Positions 48,390 through 57,468 of a stretch of 64,000 nucleotides of DNA are shown piece after piece (the stretch's first letter is position 1; each line of letters begins with the position of its first letter). Location: positions 124,001 through 188,000 of the forward strand of contig NZ_MAFQ01000008.1 in the NCBI RefSeq assembly GCF_002013895.1. The letters are read 5' to 3'. Position numbers and translations under genes: made by a program. The notes under the pieces were generated by a model that was not told where the DNA came from, did not search any database, and worked only from the letters and a program-made list of their open reading frames with translations. The stretch is from Mycobacteroides franklinii (GTDB taxonomy: Bacteria; Actinomycetota; Actinomycetes; Mycobacteriales; Mycobacteriaceae).

Positions 48390-49276
48390 TAGTTGGGATC
48401 GACATCGGCGGGTCCAAGACCCGCGCGGTGGCCGTCGCGGACGGCAAGGTGATCGGTGACGCATTGGGCAGCAGCGCAAACCTGCAATCTGTCACCGAGG
48501 AACAGGCGAAAACCGTTTTCGCTGAAATCTTTTCCACGTTCGGCGGCGACGATGTCACTCGAGTGAGCGCCGGATCCGCGGGTGTGGACACCGCGGAGGG
48601 CGCCCAAGCCCTGGTCCGGCTGCTGCGACCGTATGCGCCCCGGGCCGAGATCACCGCGGTGCACGACACCCAGTTGGTGCTGGCGGCGGGAGGTTTGTCG
48701 GCGGGTATCGCGGTGATTTCCGGCACCGGGTCCGTGGCCTGGGGAAAGCGTGCCGACGGCGTCACGGCGCGCGTCGGTGGATGGGGGTATCTACTCGGAG
48801 ACGACGGCAGTGGCTACGGCGTTTCGCGATCCGCTGTGCGGCATGCCCTCTCACTCTCCGACAGAGGGGACGCGCCGGACGCGCTGTCGCAGAAGTTCGC
48901 CTCCGAATGCGGTGTCACCGAACCCGCGCAGCTGCTCGACCATTTCTACGCTCACTCCGAGCGGCGGTACTGGGCCACGATGGCGAAGTTGGTTTTCGAT
49001 CTCGCCGCCACCGGAGACGAGGCCGCTCAGGTGATCACTAGGCAAACAGCCATCGACTTGGCCGCCTTGATCGAGGGCGTCTGCTTACGATTGGGCCCAG
49101 GGCTGCCGGTGGTGCTCGGCGGCGGTCTGTTGGTCAACCAACCGGGCCTTGTCGCCGATATCATCGAACACACGCGGACCACCGGGGTTTCGGATATTGC
49201 TGTGCTGCAACGTGAACCGGTATTCGGAGCATTGGCCCTGGCCGGGGTCGACGTCGAGGGATTGGAGAAGGCATGA
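48374..49276 (+). CDS. N-acetylglucosamine-kinase-like protein (BadF/BadG family)
   Basis: A 300-residue sugar kinase fold. VIVGIDIGGSKTRAVAV is the phosphate-1 loop. AVISGTGSVAWG and GGWGYLLGDDGSGYGV are the signatures of NAGK-type kinases. GLPVVLGGGLLVNQPG is the adenosine motif. It should phosphorylate the sugar brought in by the MFS protein. GTG 48374 lies inside the transporter's 3' end (16-base overlap). Confidence 0.85.
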   Translation: MARDVIVGIDIGGSKTRAVAVADGKVIGDALGSSANLQSVTEEQAKTVFAEIFSTFGGDDVTRVSAGSAGVDTAEGAQALVRLLRPYAPRAEITAVHDTQLVLAAGGLSAGIAVISGTGSVAWGKRADGVTARVGGWGYLLGDDGSGYGVSRSAVRHALSLSDRGDAPDALSQKFASECGVTEPAQLLDHFYAHSERRYWATMAKLVFDLAATGDEAAQVITRQTAIDLAALIEGVCLRLGPGLPVVLGGGLLVNQPGLVADIIEHTRTTGVSDIAVLQREPVFGALALAGVDVEGLEKA

Positions 49277-50304
49277 CCGCCGGTACACATATGGCTGACG
49301 AGATCCGTCAACAGCCCACCGTATGGGGGAGGCTCCTTTCGGACGGCCGGTCGGCGATTTCGGAGGTAGCGGCGAAGATCATCGAATACCAGCCTCGCTT
49401 CGTACTCTTCGTCGCGCGCGGGACCAGTGACCACGCCGCGTTGTATGGCAAGTACCTCACCGAGATCATCTGGCAGGTTCCCGCCGGGCTGGCCTCGCCG
49501 TCGACCATGACGACCTACGGTGCGCGGCCGGATCTTGCGGGCGTGCTGGTCATCGGGGTCAGCCAGTCCGGGGGCTCGCCCGACCTGGTGCAGACGCTCA
49601 CGGTCGCACGCCAGCAGGGCGCGCTCACGGTGGCCGTGACCAATGCCGCGCGGTCTCCGCTGGCGACCGCCGCCGAGCACCACGTGGACATACTGGCCGG
49701 ACCCGAACTCGCTGTCGCCGCCACCAAGTCGTACACCGCGCAGCTTCTGGCGCTGTACCTACTACTCACCGACGTGGCGGGTCGCGACAACACGGCTGCC
49801 AGCCTGCTCCCGGAACGCGGCGAAGAGATCCTGCACAGCGCCGTCGTGCAGCAGCTGGCCACCCGCTACCGATTCGCCTCGCGGTTGGTCACCACCGGGC
49901 GCGGCTACTCCTATCCGACGGCGCGTGAGGCCGCCCTCAAACTGATGGAAACGAGTTATCTTTCGGCCCAGTCGTTCTCGGGAGCCGACCTGCTACACGG
50001 CCCGTTGGCGATGGTCGACCCCCAGGTGCCGGTGATCGCCATCGTGCCCCATGGCGTCGGTGGCCGGGCCATGAACGATGTGCTGCATCGACTGGCCGGG
50101 CGTGGGGCCGACGTGTGTTGCATCGGGTCGGCGGACGCGGTCGCGGCGACGGGGCTGGGCGTGACCCTGGAGCCCACCCTCGAGGAGCTTTCGCCGATGC
50201 TGGCCATCATTCCGCTACAGCTCCTGGCCATGCAGTTGGCAATCGGGCGCGGTGAAAACCCCGATGTGCCACGAGGTCTGTCCAAGGTGACCGAGACATT
50301 GTGA
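49273..50304 (+). CDS. SIS-domain sugar-phosphate isomerase/deaminase (GlmS isomerase-like)
   Basis: A 343-residue protein with two SIS domains and no glutamine-amidotransferase part. FVARGTSDHAALYGKYL and VIGVSQSGGSPDLVQTL are in the first. TTGRGYSYPTAREAALKLMETSYLSAQ and GADLLHGPLAMV are in the second. Such proteins convert glucosamine 6-phosphate to fructose 6-phosphate in amino-sugar operons. ATG 49273 overlaps the kinase stop (ATGA). NagA follows directly. Confidence 0.88.
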   Translation: MTAGTHMADEIRQQPTVWGRLLSDGRSAISEVAAKIIEYQPRFVLFVARGTSDHAALYGKYLTEIIWQVPAGLASPSTMTTYGARPDLAGVLVIGVSQSGGSPDLVQTLTVARQQGALTVAVTNAARSPLATAAEHHVDILAGPELAVAATKSYTAQLLALYLLLTDVAGRDNTAASLLPERGEEILHSAVVQQLATRYRFASRLVTTGRGYSYPTAREAALKLMETSYLSAQSFSGADLLHGPLAMVDPQVPVIAIVPHGVGGRAMNDVLHRLAGRGADVCCIGSADAVAATGLGVTLEPTLEELSPMLAIIPLQLLAMQLAIGRGENPDVPRGLSKVTETL

Positions 50305-50305
50305 A

Positions 50306-51184
50306 GTGCCAGTGACCGCTTCCGGGTTTTTCGACATGCACGTACACGGCGGCGGCGGTGCCTCATTCGGCGACGACGTCGAGGCGAATCGGATTGCCGC
50401 CGCGTGGCATCGGTCCCACGGCACCGACGGCATGCTGGCCAGTCTGGTGACCCTCGCCCCCGATGACATGCTCAATGCCGTGCGTGTGCTGGCCGATATG
50501 GCCGGCGCCCAGGGCATCTCCGGCATTCACCTCGAAGGCCCCTGGCTTTCACCGCGATATGCCGGTGCTCATGATCCACGACTGCTGCGCGACCCTGACC
50601 TCGCCGAGCTCGAGCGACTGCTGGACGCCGGTGCCGGGCATATCAGGATGGTCACCATCGCACCCGAACTTCCTAGCGCGATGCCTGCCATCGAGCTGCT
50701 TACCGCGCGGGGCGTGGTGGCCGCGGTGGGGCATACCGATGCCACGTACGTGCAGACCCTGCAGGCCATTTCGGCTGGGGCGACTGTCGCTACCCATCTC
50801 TTCAACGCCATGAGGCCGATCCATCATCGTGAACCCGGCCCTATCCCGGCACTCCTGGAGAGCCCGGCGGTGACCATCGAACTTATCGCAGACGGCGTGC
50901 ATATCCACCCCGCGACCTACCGCATGGTGCTGGCGGCCGTCGGCCCCGACCGGATCGCACTGGTCACCGACGCGATGTGTGCGGCCGGAATGCCGGATGG
51001 CGCATATCAGTTGGGCCACCTACCGGTCACCGTCACCTCCGGTGAGGCACGACTGACCGATGGCACGATCGCGGGCAGCACCGCGAGCATGGCCGACCTG
51101 TACGGGTTCGCGGCGACCCAAGCGGACGCCGAGATCGCCTCCCTACAAACGTCGGTCAATCCCCGACGCGCGGTAGGTTTCTAG
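50306..51184 (+). CDS. nagA: minimal N-acetylglucosamine-6-phosphate deacetylase
   Basis: Removes acetate from GlcNAc 6-phosphate. Visible sites are FFDMHVHGGGG, HLEGPWLSP (metal Glu), AVGHTDATY, THLFNAMRP, DGVHIHP and LVTDAMCAAG (catalytic Asp). At about 292 residues it is roughly 90 shorter than usual. It starts two residues before the barrel's HxH strand and ends at NPRRAVGF, so the small beta-sandwich domain built from both termini is missing. It begins one base after the SIS stop. GTG 50306 is used; GTG 50312 is possible. The core residues are complete, so it may still be active. Confidence 0.82.
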   Translation: MPVTASGFFDMHVHGGGGASFGDDVEANRIAAAWHRSHGTDGMLASLVTLAPDDMLNAVRVLADMAGAQGISGIHLEGPWLSPRYAGAHDPRLLRDPDLAELERLLDAGAGHIRMVTIAPELPSAMPAIELLTARGVVAAVGHTDATYVQTLQAISAGATVATHLFNAMRPIHHREPGPIPALLESPAVTIELIADGVHIHPATYRMVLAAVGPDRIALVTDAMCAAGMPDGAYQLGHLPVTVTSGEARLTDGTIAGSTASMADLYGFAATQADAEIASLQTSVNPRRAVGF

Positions 51185-51849
51185 GCCTGCCAGATCCGCG
51201 GACCGACGATCTTCATCAAATCAAAGGCACGCTCACCATTGCTCTTGGAAACCGTTGAGCACGTGCGTATATCAATCGCTACGTTGCGTTCTCCGAGAAG
51301 CACGTGCTGGCACGACGCATACGCAGCATCATTGCGTGAGTAACCCACGGCAATGACGTTGTCGACCTGCGTTACACGCCGGATCTCCGCGGTGGAGGCG
51401 AGAGTGGAACCATCGATCGCCAGTTCGGAGACGTTGACGGTCTGGTTCTCGCATTTGCGCCAGCGGTCGGCCTCGCTGAGGGTGAAATCGCGGGCCTCAT
51501 CATCGGTGCTGAAGACCGCCACGCTTTGGTCGACCAGGGTGAACCAGCCGGGGTGATCCCACAGCGCCTGAGAATGCGCCGCCACATAGGGGGCACGGTC
51601 GTAACTTGCCACGGACGCCAACACAACACTTCCGCAGTCCGGCCGATCGGTATCCAACGAGAACGTGGCGCTCTGCCGCTGCACGTTGGGCAGCGCCACA
51701 CCCATCACGCGTTCGGCCTGCGGCTGGCTGAGCATCAGGCCGTCGATCGCCGACGGCGGCACGGTAGATGCAGGTTCGGCGAACGCGACAGCCGGATGCA
51801 CGGCGACGATCGCCACCACCACCATCCATGCTCCCACTACCGATCGCAT
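51181..51849 (-). CDS. secreted PknH-sensor-like protein
   Basis: A 222-residue exported protein with a signal peptide (VVGAWMVVVAIVAVHPAVAF, cleaved near AEP). GAGGGGG-type ribosome site precedes ATG 51849. The body has the PknH extracellular sensor layout: four Cys (DCGSVV, KCENQ, SCQHV, RTCST), a GWFTLVDQSVAVF block and an IDGSTLAS block. It is one of three paralogues in this window, with 56818-57468 and 57468-58097. It converges on nagA with a four-base overlap. The ligand is unknown. Confidence 0.8.
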   Translation of the reverse strand: MRSVVGAWMVVVAIVAVHPAVAFAEPASTVPPSAIDGLMLSQPQAERVMGVALPNVQRQSATFSLDTDRPDCGSVVLASVASYDRAPYVAAHSQALWDHPGWFTLVDQSVAVFSTDDEARDFTLSEADRWRKCENQTVNVSELAIDGSTLASTAEIRRVTQVDNVIAVGYSRNDAAYASCQHVLLGERNVAIDIRTCSTVSKSNGERAFDLMKIVGPRIWQA

Positions 51850-51892
51850 GTGCGTCCCCCTCGGCTCGGCCCCAATTGTTGTGTATTGAACT

Positions 51893-52819
51893 CTAGGACG
51901 CGGTGCGGCGCAGCTCGTTGGCCAGCTCGGCGGCATCCGGTGGTTGCGCGCCGGGTCGGGTGCAGGTGAGCGCCGATGCCACCGCTGCCCGGCGCAATGC
52001 CTCGGGCAGATCGAGTCGGCGCTGATAGAACCCATCGAGAAAGGTCCCGGTGTAGGTGTCACCGGCACCGACGGTGTCGATAACGGTGACCTTGTGGGCC
52101 GGGATGCGCAGCGGCGATGAGTCGCCCCGGCGGAAGGCCAGCGATCCCGCCTGCCCACAGGTGATCAACGCGATGTCGACGCGTGGGTAATCGCCGAACC
52201 AACCCTCCACTGCGCCCTCGATGGACGTGTCCGGATACAGGAAGGCAAGGTCGTCGGTGCTGGCCCGTGCTACTTCCGCGATGGACAGCCACGGCGCAAT
52301 GCGCTCGGCATAGGTCTGCCGGTCGGCGATGAGCGTCGGTCGCACATTGACATCGAAGGTGAGCGGAGTGTCCGGATAGTGTTCGGCGATCCAGGCCCGC
52401 AGCGCCTCGCGAGCCGGCCAGAGCACGCTGGCGATCGACCCCGCCCAGATTGCCGCCGGAGGACGCACCGGATCAGGAAATGACTGTGGCACAACATCGT
52501 TAGCTGTTCCCCGCCAGTAGAACTGATACTGGGCGACACCGCGTTCATCGATGTCCGCGACGGCCAGGGTGGTGGGCACGTCCTGATGCATCACCAATGA
52601 CTCGTCGACACCCGCCCTGGCCAGGGTTTCGACGCATTGGCGCCCGAAGGCGTCGCGAGATACCTGCGTGAGAAGAGCAGTCCGCGTGCCGAGCTTGGCC
52701 GCCGTGATCGCGGTGTTATACGGACCTCCGCCCGGCACCGATCGCCAGAGCCCAACGCCAGCCGGTAGCACGTCAACCAAGGTCTCGCCGCAGACGATGA
52801 GACCGTCGGTGTCAGGCAC
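51893..52819 (-). CDS. PfkB-family carbohydrate kinase
   Basis: A 308-residue ribokinase-fold enzyme. LIVCGETLVDVLP opens the fold, GGGPYNTAITAAKLG is the N-terminal substrate loop, and VIDTVGAGDTYTGTFLDGFY is the second PfkB signature with the catalytic Asp. It resembles fructokinases. It lies close to the amino-sugar genes but on the other strand, so a linked sugar pathway is plausible, not shown. GTG 52819 is used. It diverges from the caspase-like gene. Confidence 0.85.
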   Translation of the reverse strand: MPDTDGLIVCGETLVDVLPAGVGLWRSVPGGGPYNTAITAAKLGTRTALLTQVSRDAFGRQCVETLARAGVDESLVMHQDVPTTLAVADIDERGVAQYQFYWRGTANDVVPQSFPDPVRPPAAIWAGSIASVLWPAREALRAWIAEHYPDTPLTFDVNVRPTLIADRQTYAERIAPWLSIAEVARASTDDLAFLYPDTSIEGAVEGWFGDYPRVDIALITCGQAGSLAFRRGDSSPLRIPAHKVTVIDTVGAGDTYTGTFLDGFYQRRLDLPEALRRAAVASALTCTRPGAQPPDAAELANELRRTAS

Positions 52820-52922
52820 GCATCGAGGCTACCCGAGACTGGTTTTATCGCAGCATCTTTCGGTGGCGTTCGAACCAAAACTCACTGGCCCGCTTCGGCA
52901 CCGAAGGTCTACGCTGCCACGC

Positions 52923-53492
52923 ATGTCACAGTCCCGAATCGATGATGTGGTCGGGGGCGCGCTGACGTGGACGGAGGTCGACCTCGTCGACATCGACGAT
53001 TCCTCTGCCCGGCCTTTGCGGGATGCCTTGGAGGAGTTCGGGATCAGGGTGCACTATCACCCCATCGGGCAGCCCCGTCACATTGTCGCGGCACTGGGCA
53101 GTGCCCGGCAGATCGCGCCCTTTGTGATCCTGGGCTGCCACGGCGACGAGGGCCGGATCTTGCTCCCCGAGCTTGGCGAACCTATAGCTTCCGAACAACC
53201 GTTCACCGGACTGCTGGGGCCCGACGAGGTACGCCGGCACCTGCGGCTCAACGGAAGTTTCGTGGTATCCATCGGGCGCGAAACGGGGAGTCCAGAACTC
53301 GCGGATGCGTTCCTGGATGCCGGCGCGGGCGGCTACTTCGCGCCACAAGAAGCACCCGACGGGCATGCCGCGTTTCTTGTCGCGGTGCTGTTCTTCTACG
53401 AGCTGACCGCAGGCAAGACCGTGGCCGAGGCCGCGGAGCGCGCACGTGGATACGACGGCGCGACAAGTATGTGGCGGCTGTGGTCCCGCTAG
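52923..53492 (+). CDS. caspase/CHAT-like fold protein lacking the expected catalytic Cys
   Basis: A 189-residue soluble protein without known name. FVILGCHGDEGRILLPELG (His73 after Cys72) looks like the catalytic-His strand of CHAT/caspase proteases. FVVSIGRETGSPELADAFL stands where CHAT proteins have VVLSACxTG. Here Arg119 replaces the nucleophilic Cys. The tail, DAGAGGYFAPQEAPDGHAAFLVAVLFFYELTAG, fits the late CHAT part. If the fold call is right, it is a pseudo-protease or uses another residue. ATG 52923 is the start. Confidence 0.6.
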   Translation: MSQSRIDDVVGGALTWTEVDLVDIDDSSARPLRDALEEFGIRVHYHPIGQPRHIVAALGSARQIAPFVILGCHGDEGRILLPELGEPIASEQPFTGLLGPDEVRRHLRLNGSFVVSIGRETGSPELADAFLDAGAGGYFAPQEAPDGHAAFLVAVLFFYELTAGKTVAEAAERARGYDGATSMWRLWSR

Positions 53493-53590
53493 ACGAGTAG
53501 ACACCGCCCCTGCCCGGCTCACTCGGGGTGTTGACACTCGCGCTCATATATTGTTCTATGCGAATGTATGCATCGATAGAGAGGGTGCCC

Positions 53591-54205
53591 ATGGCCATGG
53601 CAGCGCTCGCCCTGTATCTGGTCTTCATCGCGGCCGGGCTTGGCTGGAAGAGCTATCACCAGTGGCGTGCGACAGGGTCCACCGGGTTCCGCGGATTCCA
53701 CGGCAGCCCGGGTTCACGTGAATGGCTTGCGGGCATCGGATTCATCGCCGCGATAGCTGTCACACTGCTCGCGCCTGTTCTGCAGCTGACCGGACTGGTC
53801 AGCCCCCTTGCCGCCCTTGACAACCGGCCTGTCCACATTGCCGGAATCGCACTGGCCGTGACGGGAATCGTCGCGACAATCGGCGCGCAACAAACGATGG
53901 GCGAATCCTGGCGGGTGGGTGTCGACACCCGGGAGACCACCACATTGGTGAGCACCGGCGTCTTCGGATGGGTACGCAATCCGATCTTCACCGCAATGCT
54001 GACGTTCGCCGCCGGGGCGGCGCTGATGACGCCGAACCCCTTGGCTTTCAGTGGCTTTGCCCTACTAGCGACATCCATCGAGCTGCAGGTGCGCGCCGTC
54101 GAGGAGCCCTACCTGCTCGCGGCGCACGGCGCGACCTATCGCGAATACGGAACCCGGGTCGGGCGTTTCCTGCCCGGAATCGGCAGGTTCAACGCCCGGG
54201 GTTGA
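53591..54205 (+). CDS. isoprenylcysteine carboxyl methyltransferase-like membrane protein
   Basis: A 204-residue membrane protein with about five helices. The C-terminal part, TTLVSTGVFGWVRNPIFTAML then VEEPYLLAAHGATYREY, is the ICMT/PEMT-type SAM site (R-N-P and E-E-P-Y-L motifs). Bacteria have no prenylated cysteine as such, so the natural acceptor is unknown. ATG 53591 follows GAGAGGGTG; longer in-frame starts begin at 53528. An AT-rich stretch with TTGACA (53531-53536) lies upstream. It overlaps the convergent amt gene by 17 bases. Confidence 0.82.
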   Translation: MAMAALALYLVFIAAGLGWKSYHQWRATGSTGFRGFHGSPGSREWLAGIGFIAAIAVTLLAPVLQLTGLVSPLAALDNRPVHIAGIALAVTGIVATIGAQQTMGESWRVGVDTRETTTLVSTGVFGWVRNPIFTAMLTFAAGAALMTPNPLAFSGFALLATSIELQVRAVEEPYLLAAHGATYREYGTRVGRFLPGIGRFNARG

Positions 54206-55514
54206 TGAGACCACCACCGCGTGTGGTGGCCAGTTCGTAGGCCGATTCCGCATGTTCGGCGTCGTCGAGACCGTCGGACTCGTGCTGCGGGTGCGATCGG
54301 ATACCCAGGGAATGCCGCAAGCTCATCCCGATGAGCCCGGTCACCACCACCGAGTAGACCAGCACCGTGACGACAGCGACAAGTTGCAGCCAGAACTGAT
54401 GCAGCCCACCGCCGTACAGCAGTCCGTTGACACCCGCAGGCGCCGCGGCACTGCCGACCACACCGATCATCAACGTGCCGACCACGCCACCAACCAGGTG
54501 CACGCCCACAACGTCGAGCGAATCGTCGTATCCCAGTCGGTATTTCAGCTCAATGGCAAGGGAGCTGACCGCACCGGTGACCCCGCCGATCACCAACGCG
54601 CCGATAGGGGTAACCGCCGCACACGAGGGTGTGATGGCCACCAGCCCCGCCACGACGCCCGAGGCCGCGCCGAACGAGGTCGGCTTGCCATGCCGGATCT
54701 TTTCCACCAGCAGCCAGCTCGCCATCGATATCGCGCCCGCACCAAGGGTATTGGCGATGACCAATGCGGCGGTGCCGTCGGCGGCCAACGCCGATCCGGC
54801 ATTGAAACCGAACCAGCCGAACCACAACAGTCCGGCGCCCAGCATGACGGCAGGCAGGTTATGCGGGCGCATCGCCTCACGCGGCCATCCACGCCGCTTA
54901 CCGAGGACCACGGCCAGCGCCAAGCCCGCGGCACCCGAGTTGATCTCCACGGCGGTACCGCCTGCGAAGTCGAGGACGCCCAGGTTCGCAAGCCATCCGC
55001 CCTTGTCGGCGGTGGTGCCTTCAACCGCGAACACCCAGTGCGCGACCGGGAAGTACACCAGGGTCGCCCACAGTCCCGTGAAGGCGATCCACGGGAGGAA
55101 GCGCATCCGGTCGGCCACCGCGCCCGCGATGAGCGCCACGGTCACCATGGCGAATCCGGCCTGGAACATGACGAACACCAGCGCCGGGATGTTCGTCGGC
55201 CCCCACAGTGGCACCGAGGACGCCTTGTAGTCACCCTCGAACAAGTGCTGCAACCCCGCGAACTGGAAGGGATCGCCGAGCAGGCCGCCACCGATGTCGG
55301 TGCCGAACGCCATCGAGTAGCCAAAGGCCACCCAGAGCACCCACACCACGGCGACGGCCGAGAAGCACATCATCATCATGTTGAGGACGCTCTTGGCGCG
55401 CACCATGCCGCCGTAGAAGAAGGCCAGTGCCGGGGTCATCAGCAGCACCAATGCGGCACTCGTCAGCACCCAGGCGGTATTGGCCGCGTCCGGCACTCCC
55501 ATATGCGGAAACAT
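54189..55514 (-). CDS. amt: ammonium transporter Amt
   Basis: A 441-residue channel of the Amt/MEP/Rh family with eleven helices. TPALAFFYGGMVRAKSVLNM is helix 1. The pore His pair is in YFPVAHWVFA and in DVVGVHLVGGVVGTLMIG. DFAGGTAVEINSGAAGLALAV is the signature block. No glnK gene follows. ATG start at 55514 (MFPHMGVPDAANTAW). Confidence 0.95.
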   Translation of the reverse strand: MFPHMGVPDAANTAWVLTSAALVLLMTPALAFFYGGMVRAKSVLNMMMMCFSAVAVVWVLWVAFGYSMAFGTDIGGGLLGDPFQFAGLQHLFEGDYKASSVPLWGPTNIPALVFVMFQAGFAMVTVALIAGAVADRMRFLPWIAFTGLWATLVYFPVAHWVFAVEGTTADKGGWLANLGVLDFAGGTAVEINSGAAGLALAVVLGKRRGWPREAMRPHNLPAVMLGAGLLWFGWFGFNAGSALAADGTAALVIANTLGAGAISMASWLLVEKIRHGKPTSFGAASGVVAGLVAITPSCAAVTPIGALVIGGVTGAVSSLAIELKYRLGYDDSLDVVGVHLVGGVVGTLMIGVVGSAAAPAGVNGLLYGGGLHQFWLQLVAVVTVLVYSVVVTGLIGMSLRHSLGIRSHPQHESDGLDDAEHAESAYELATTRGGGLINPGR

Positions 55515-55596
55515 GCGCTGGCTACTCCCGGCTCGTGCGATTAGGTCAGCGTGAGTGTAGGGAAGCCACTACTGGCGCGTGCAGGACCTCATCTAA

Positions 55597-55614
55597 ACTA
55601 GAACATGTTCCAGT
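55597..55614. promoter_or_regulatory. KstR-like operator before the nitronate monooxygenase gene
   Basis: ACTAGAACATGTTCCAGT is an 18-bp near-perfect palindrome. Bases 55599-55612 (TAGAACATGTTCCA) fit the published KstR consensus TNNAACNNGTTNNA exactly. It lies 36 bases before the ATG. KstR controls cholesterol genes in mycobacteria; binding here is a prediction. Confidence 0.6.
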
Positions 55615-55650
55615 TTTTCGATGCGCCCCATCACCCCTATAGGAGCGGCA

Positions 55651-56781
55651 ATGCATACCCCTATCTGCGACGAGCTCGGCATCGAGTTCCCGATCTTCGC
55701 CTTCACCCACTGTCGCGACGTCGTGGTCGCGGTGAGCAAGGCCGGTGGCTTCGGCGTGCTGGGTGCCGTCGGATTCACCCCTGAACAGCTCGAGATCGAG
55801 CTCAATTGGATCGACGAGCACATCGGCGACCACACCTACGGCGTCGACATCGTCATCCCCAACAAGTACGAGGGCATGGACGCGAACATGCCGGCCGACG
55901 AGCTCACCGCGATGCTTCAGAAGATGGTTCCGCAGGGGCACCTGGATTTCGGCCGCAAGCTCCTGGTTGACCACGGCGTTCCGATGGAAGAAGGCAACGA
56001 CAACGCCCTGCAACTGCTGGGCTGGACCGAGGCCACCGCCACTCCGCAGGTGGAAATCGCGCTCAAGCACCCGAAGATGACGCTGATCGCCAACGCGCTC
56101 GGCACACCTCCGGCCGACATGATCCAGACGATCCACGACGCGGGCCGTAAGGTCGCGGCACTGTGCGGCTCGGCCAAACAGGCCCGCAAGCATGCCGACG
56201 CCGGGGTGGACATCATCATCGCCCAGGGGGGCGAGGCCGGCGGTCACTGCGGCGACGTGGGCTCGATCGTGCTGTGGCCCGAGGTCGTCAAGGCAGTCGC
56301 GCCGGTACCCGTGCTAGCCGCGGGCGGAATCGGCAGCGGCGCTCAGGTTGCAGCGGCCCTCGCGCTGGGTGCTCAGGGAGCCTGGACCGGCTCGCAATGG
56401 CTGATGGTCGAGGAGGCACACACCACCGACGTTCAGCGCGATACGTATGCCAAGGCAGGCAGCCGCGACACCGTGCGCAGCCGGTCCTTCACCGGCAAGC
56501 CCGCACGCATGCTGCGCAACGACTGGACCGTGGCCTGGGAGACCGAAGGCAACCCCGAACCGCTCGGAATGCCGTTGCAGTACATGGTTTCCGGGATGGC
56601 AGTAGCGGCGACCAATAAGTATCCGGATCAGAGCATAGATGTCGCGTTCAACCCGATCGGTCAGGTCGTCGGGCAGTTCACCAAGGTCGAGAAGTCGGCG
56701 ACCGTTATCGAGCGTTGGGTGCAGGAGTACCTGGAAGCCACCAATACGCTCAATGAACTCAACGAGGCCGCCTCGGTCTAG
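55651..56781 (+). CDS. nitronate monooxygenase (2-nitropropane dioxygenase-like)
   Basis: A 376-residue FMN TIM-barrel enzyme. MHTPICDELGIEFPIFAF opens it. IIIAQGGEAGGHCGDVG is the FMN-phosphate/active-site loop with the catalytic His, and VLAAGGIGSGAQVAAALALGAQG is the second phosphate site. AGGAG stands at the right distance from ATG 55651; ATG 55621 lacks such a site. A KstR-like box lies upstream. It may detoxify nitronates or act as a flavin reductase in lipid breakdown. Confidence 0.9.
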   Translation: MHTPICDELGIEFPIFAFTHCRDVVVAVSKAGGFGVLGAVGFTPEQLEIELNWIDEHIGDHTYGVDIVIPNKYEGMDANMPADELTAMLQKMVPQGHLDFGRKLLVDHGVPMEEGNDNALQLLGWTEATATPQVEIALKHPKMTLIANALGTPPADMIQTIHDAGRKVAALCGSAKQARKHADAGVDIIIAQGGEAGGHCGDVGSIVLWPEVVKAVAPVPVLAAGGIGSGAQVAAALALGAQGAWTGSQWLMVEEAHTTDVQRDTYAKAGSRDTVRSRSFTGKPARMLRNDWTVAWETEGNPEPLGMPLQYMVSGMAVAATNKYPDQSIDVAFNPIGQVVGQFTKVEKSATVIERWVQEYLEATNTLNELNEAASV

Positions 56782-56800
56782 ACACCGAATCGAGTGGTAG

Positions 56801-56833
56801 CGGCCTGGGCCAATCTTCTACTGGCCCAGGCCG
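56801..56833. terminator. bidirectional hairpin terminator
   Basis: CGGCCTGGGCCA (56801-56812) and TGGCCCAGGCCG (56822-56833) pair perfectly over 12 bp with a 9-base loop. It begins 20 bases after the nitronate monooxygenase stop. The minus-strand sensor-like gene ends inside it (stop at 56818-56820), so it can serve both convergent units. Confidence 0.8.
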
Positions 56834-57468
56834 TTCTGCATGGTGTTGGCAAGCACATTCACCGCGAGGCTGCCATTGCCCGGCTGGCAGACCTTCGCCT
56901 GCAGCAGCACATTCTCGCGCCTGCGAGTCTGGTTGAAGCAGCGGCGGTCGACGCCCGCCTCTTCCTTCACCCATGCGGCATCCGACGCACCGGCCGCCGG
57001 GCCGGTGAATGTCCACACCTCACGCCGGCCGTCGTCCAGAATCAACGTAGCGGTCTGCCCGGAACACCCTTGGGTGCGATCCACCACCCGATGGAACGCG
57101 CGGTCGGCGGCATCGTTGTTGGCGAAAACCCCAATCGCCTGCTTCACCAAATGCGTTGCATCCGTGGCAGAGTCCTGTGTCGTCGCCCCGCGGAACGAGG
57201 CCAAATCCGGGTCGGCGTAGACCTCGTCAAGCCCGATATCGGACCAGTTGTTACACACCGGGATGTCCACCGAGAACGCCTGGAATGGCTGAGTGAACTC
57301 GCTGTGCGAACCCAGTTGCGAGCCAATGACATTACTTACGGATCCACGGGCGAGCACGGCATAGTTGACGACGCCCGGATCTGACGGACCGGCAACCGAA
57401 ACCGGGGCCGATGTCAGACCCAGGGTGGTGGCTACCACCGAAATCAGCGTAATCCGAGCCATTCCCAT
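56818..57468 (-). CDS. secreted PknH-sensor-like protein
   Basis: A 216-residue exported protein: signal peptide ARITLISVVATTLGLTSAP, then Cys residues at VCNNW, GCSGQ, RCFNQ and KVCQPG, as in PknH sensor domains. IGVFANNDAADRAFHRVVD is the conserved middle helix. ATG 57468 shares its A with the stop of the upstream paralogue (TGATG), so translation is coupled. Third gene of the ohr operon. The longer frame to 57534 would bury the signal. Confidence 0.82.
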   Translation of the reverse strand: MGMARITLISVVATTLGLTSAPVSVAGPSDPGVVNYAVLARGSVSNVIGSQLGSHSEFTQPFQAFSVDIPVCNNWSDIGLDEVYADPDLASFRGATTQDSATDATHLVKQAIGVFANNDAADRAFHRVVDRTQGCSGQTATLILDDGRREVWTFTGPAAGASDAAWVKEEAGVDRRCFNQTRRRENVLLQAKVCQPGNGSLAVNVLANTMQNGLGQ

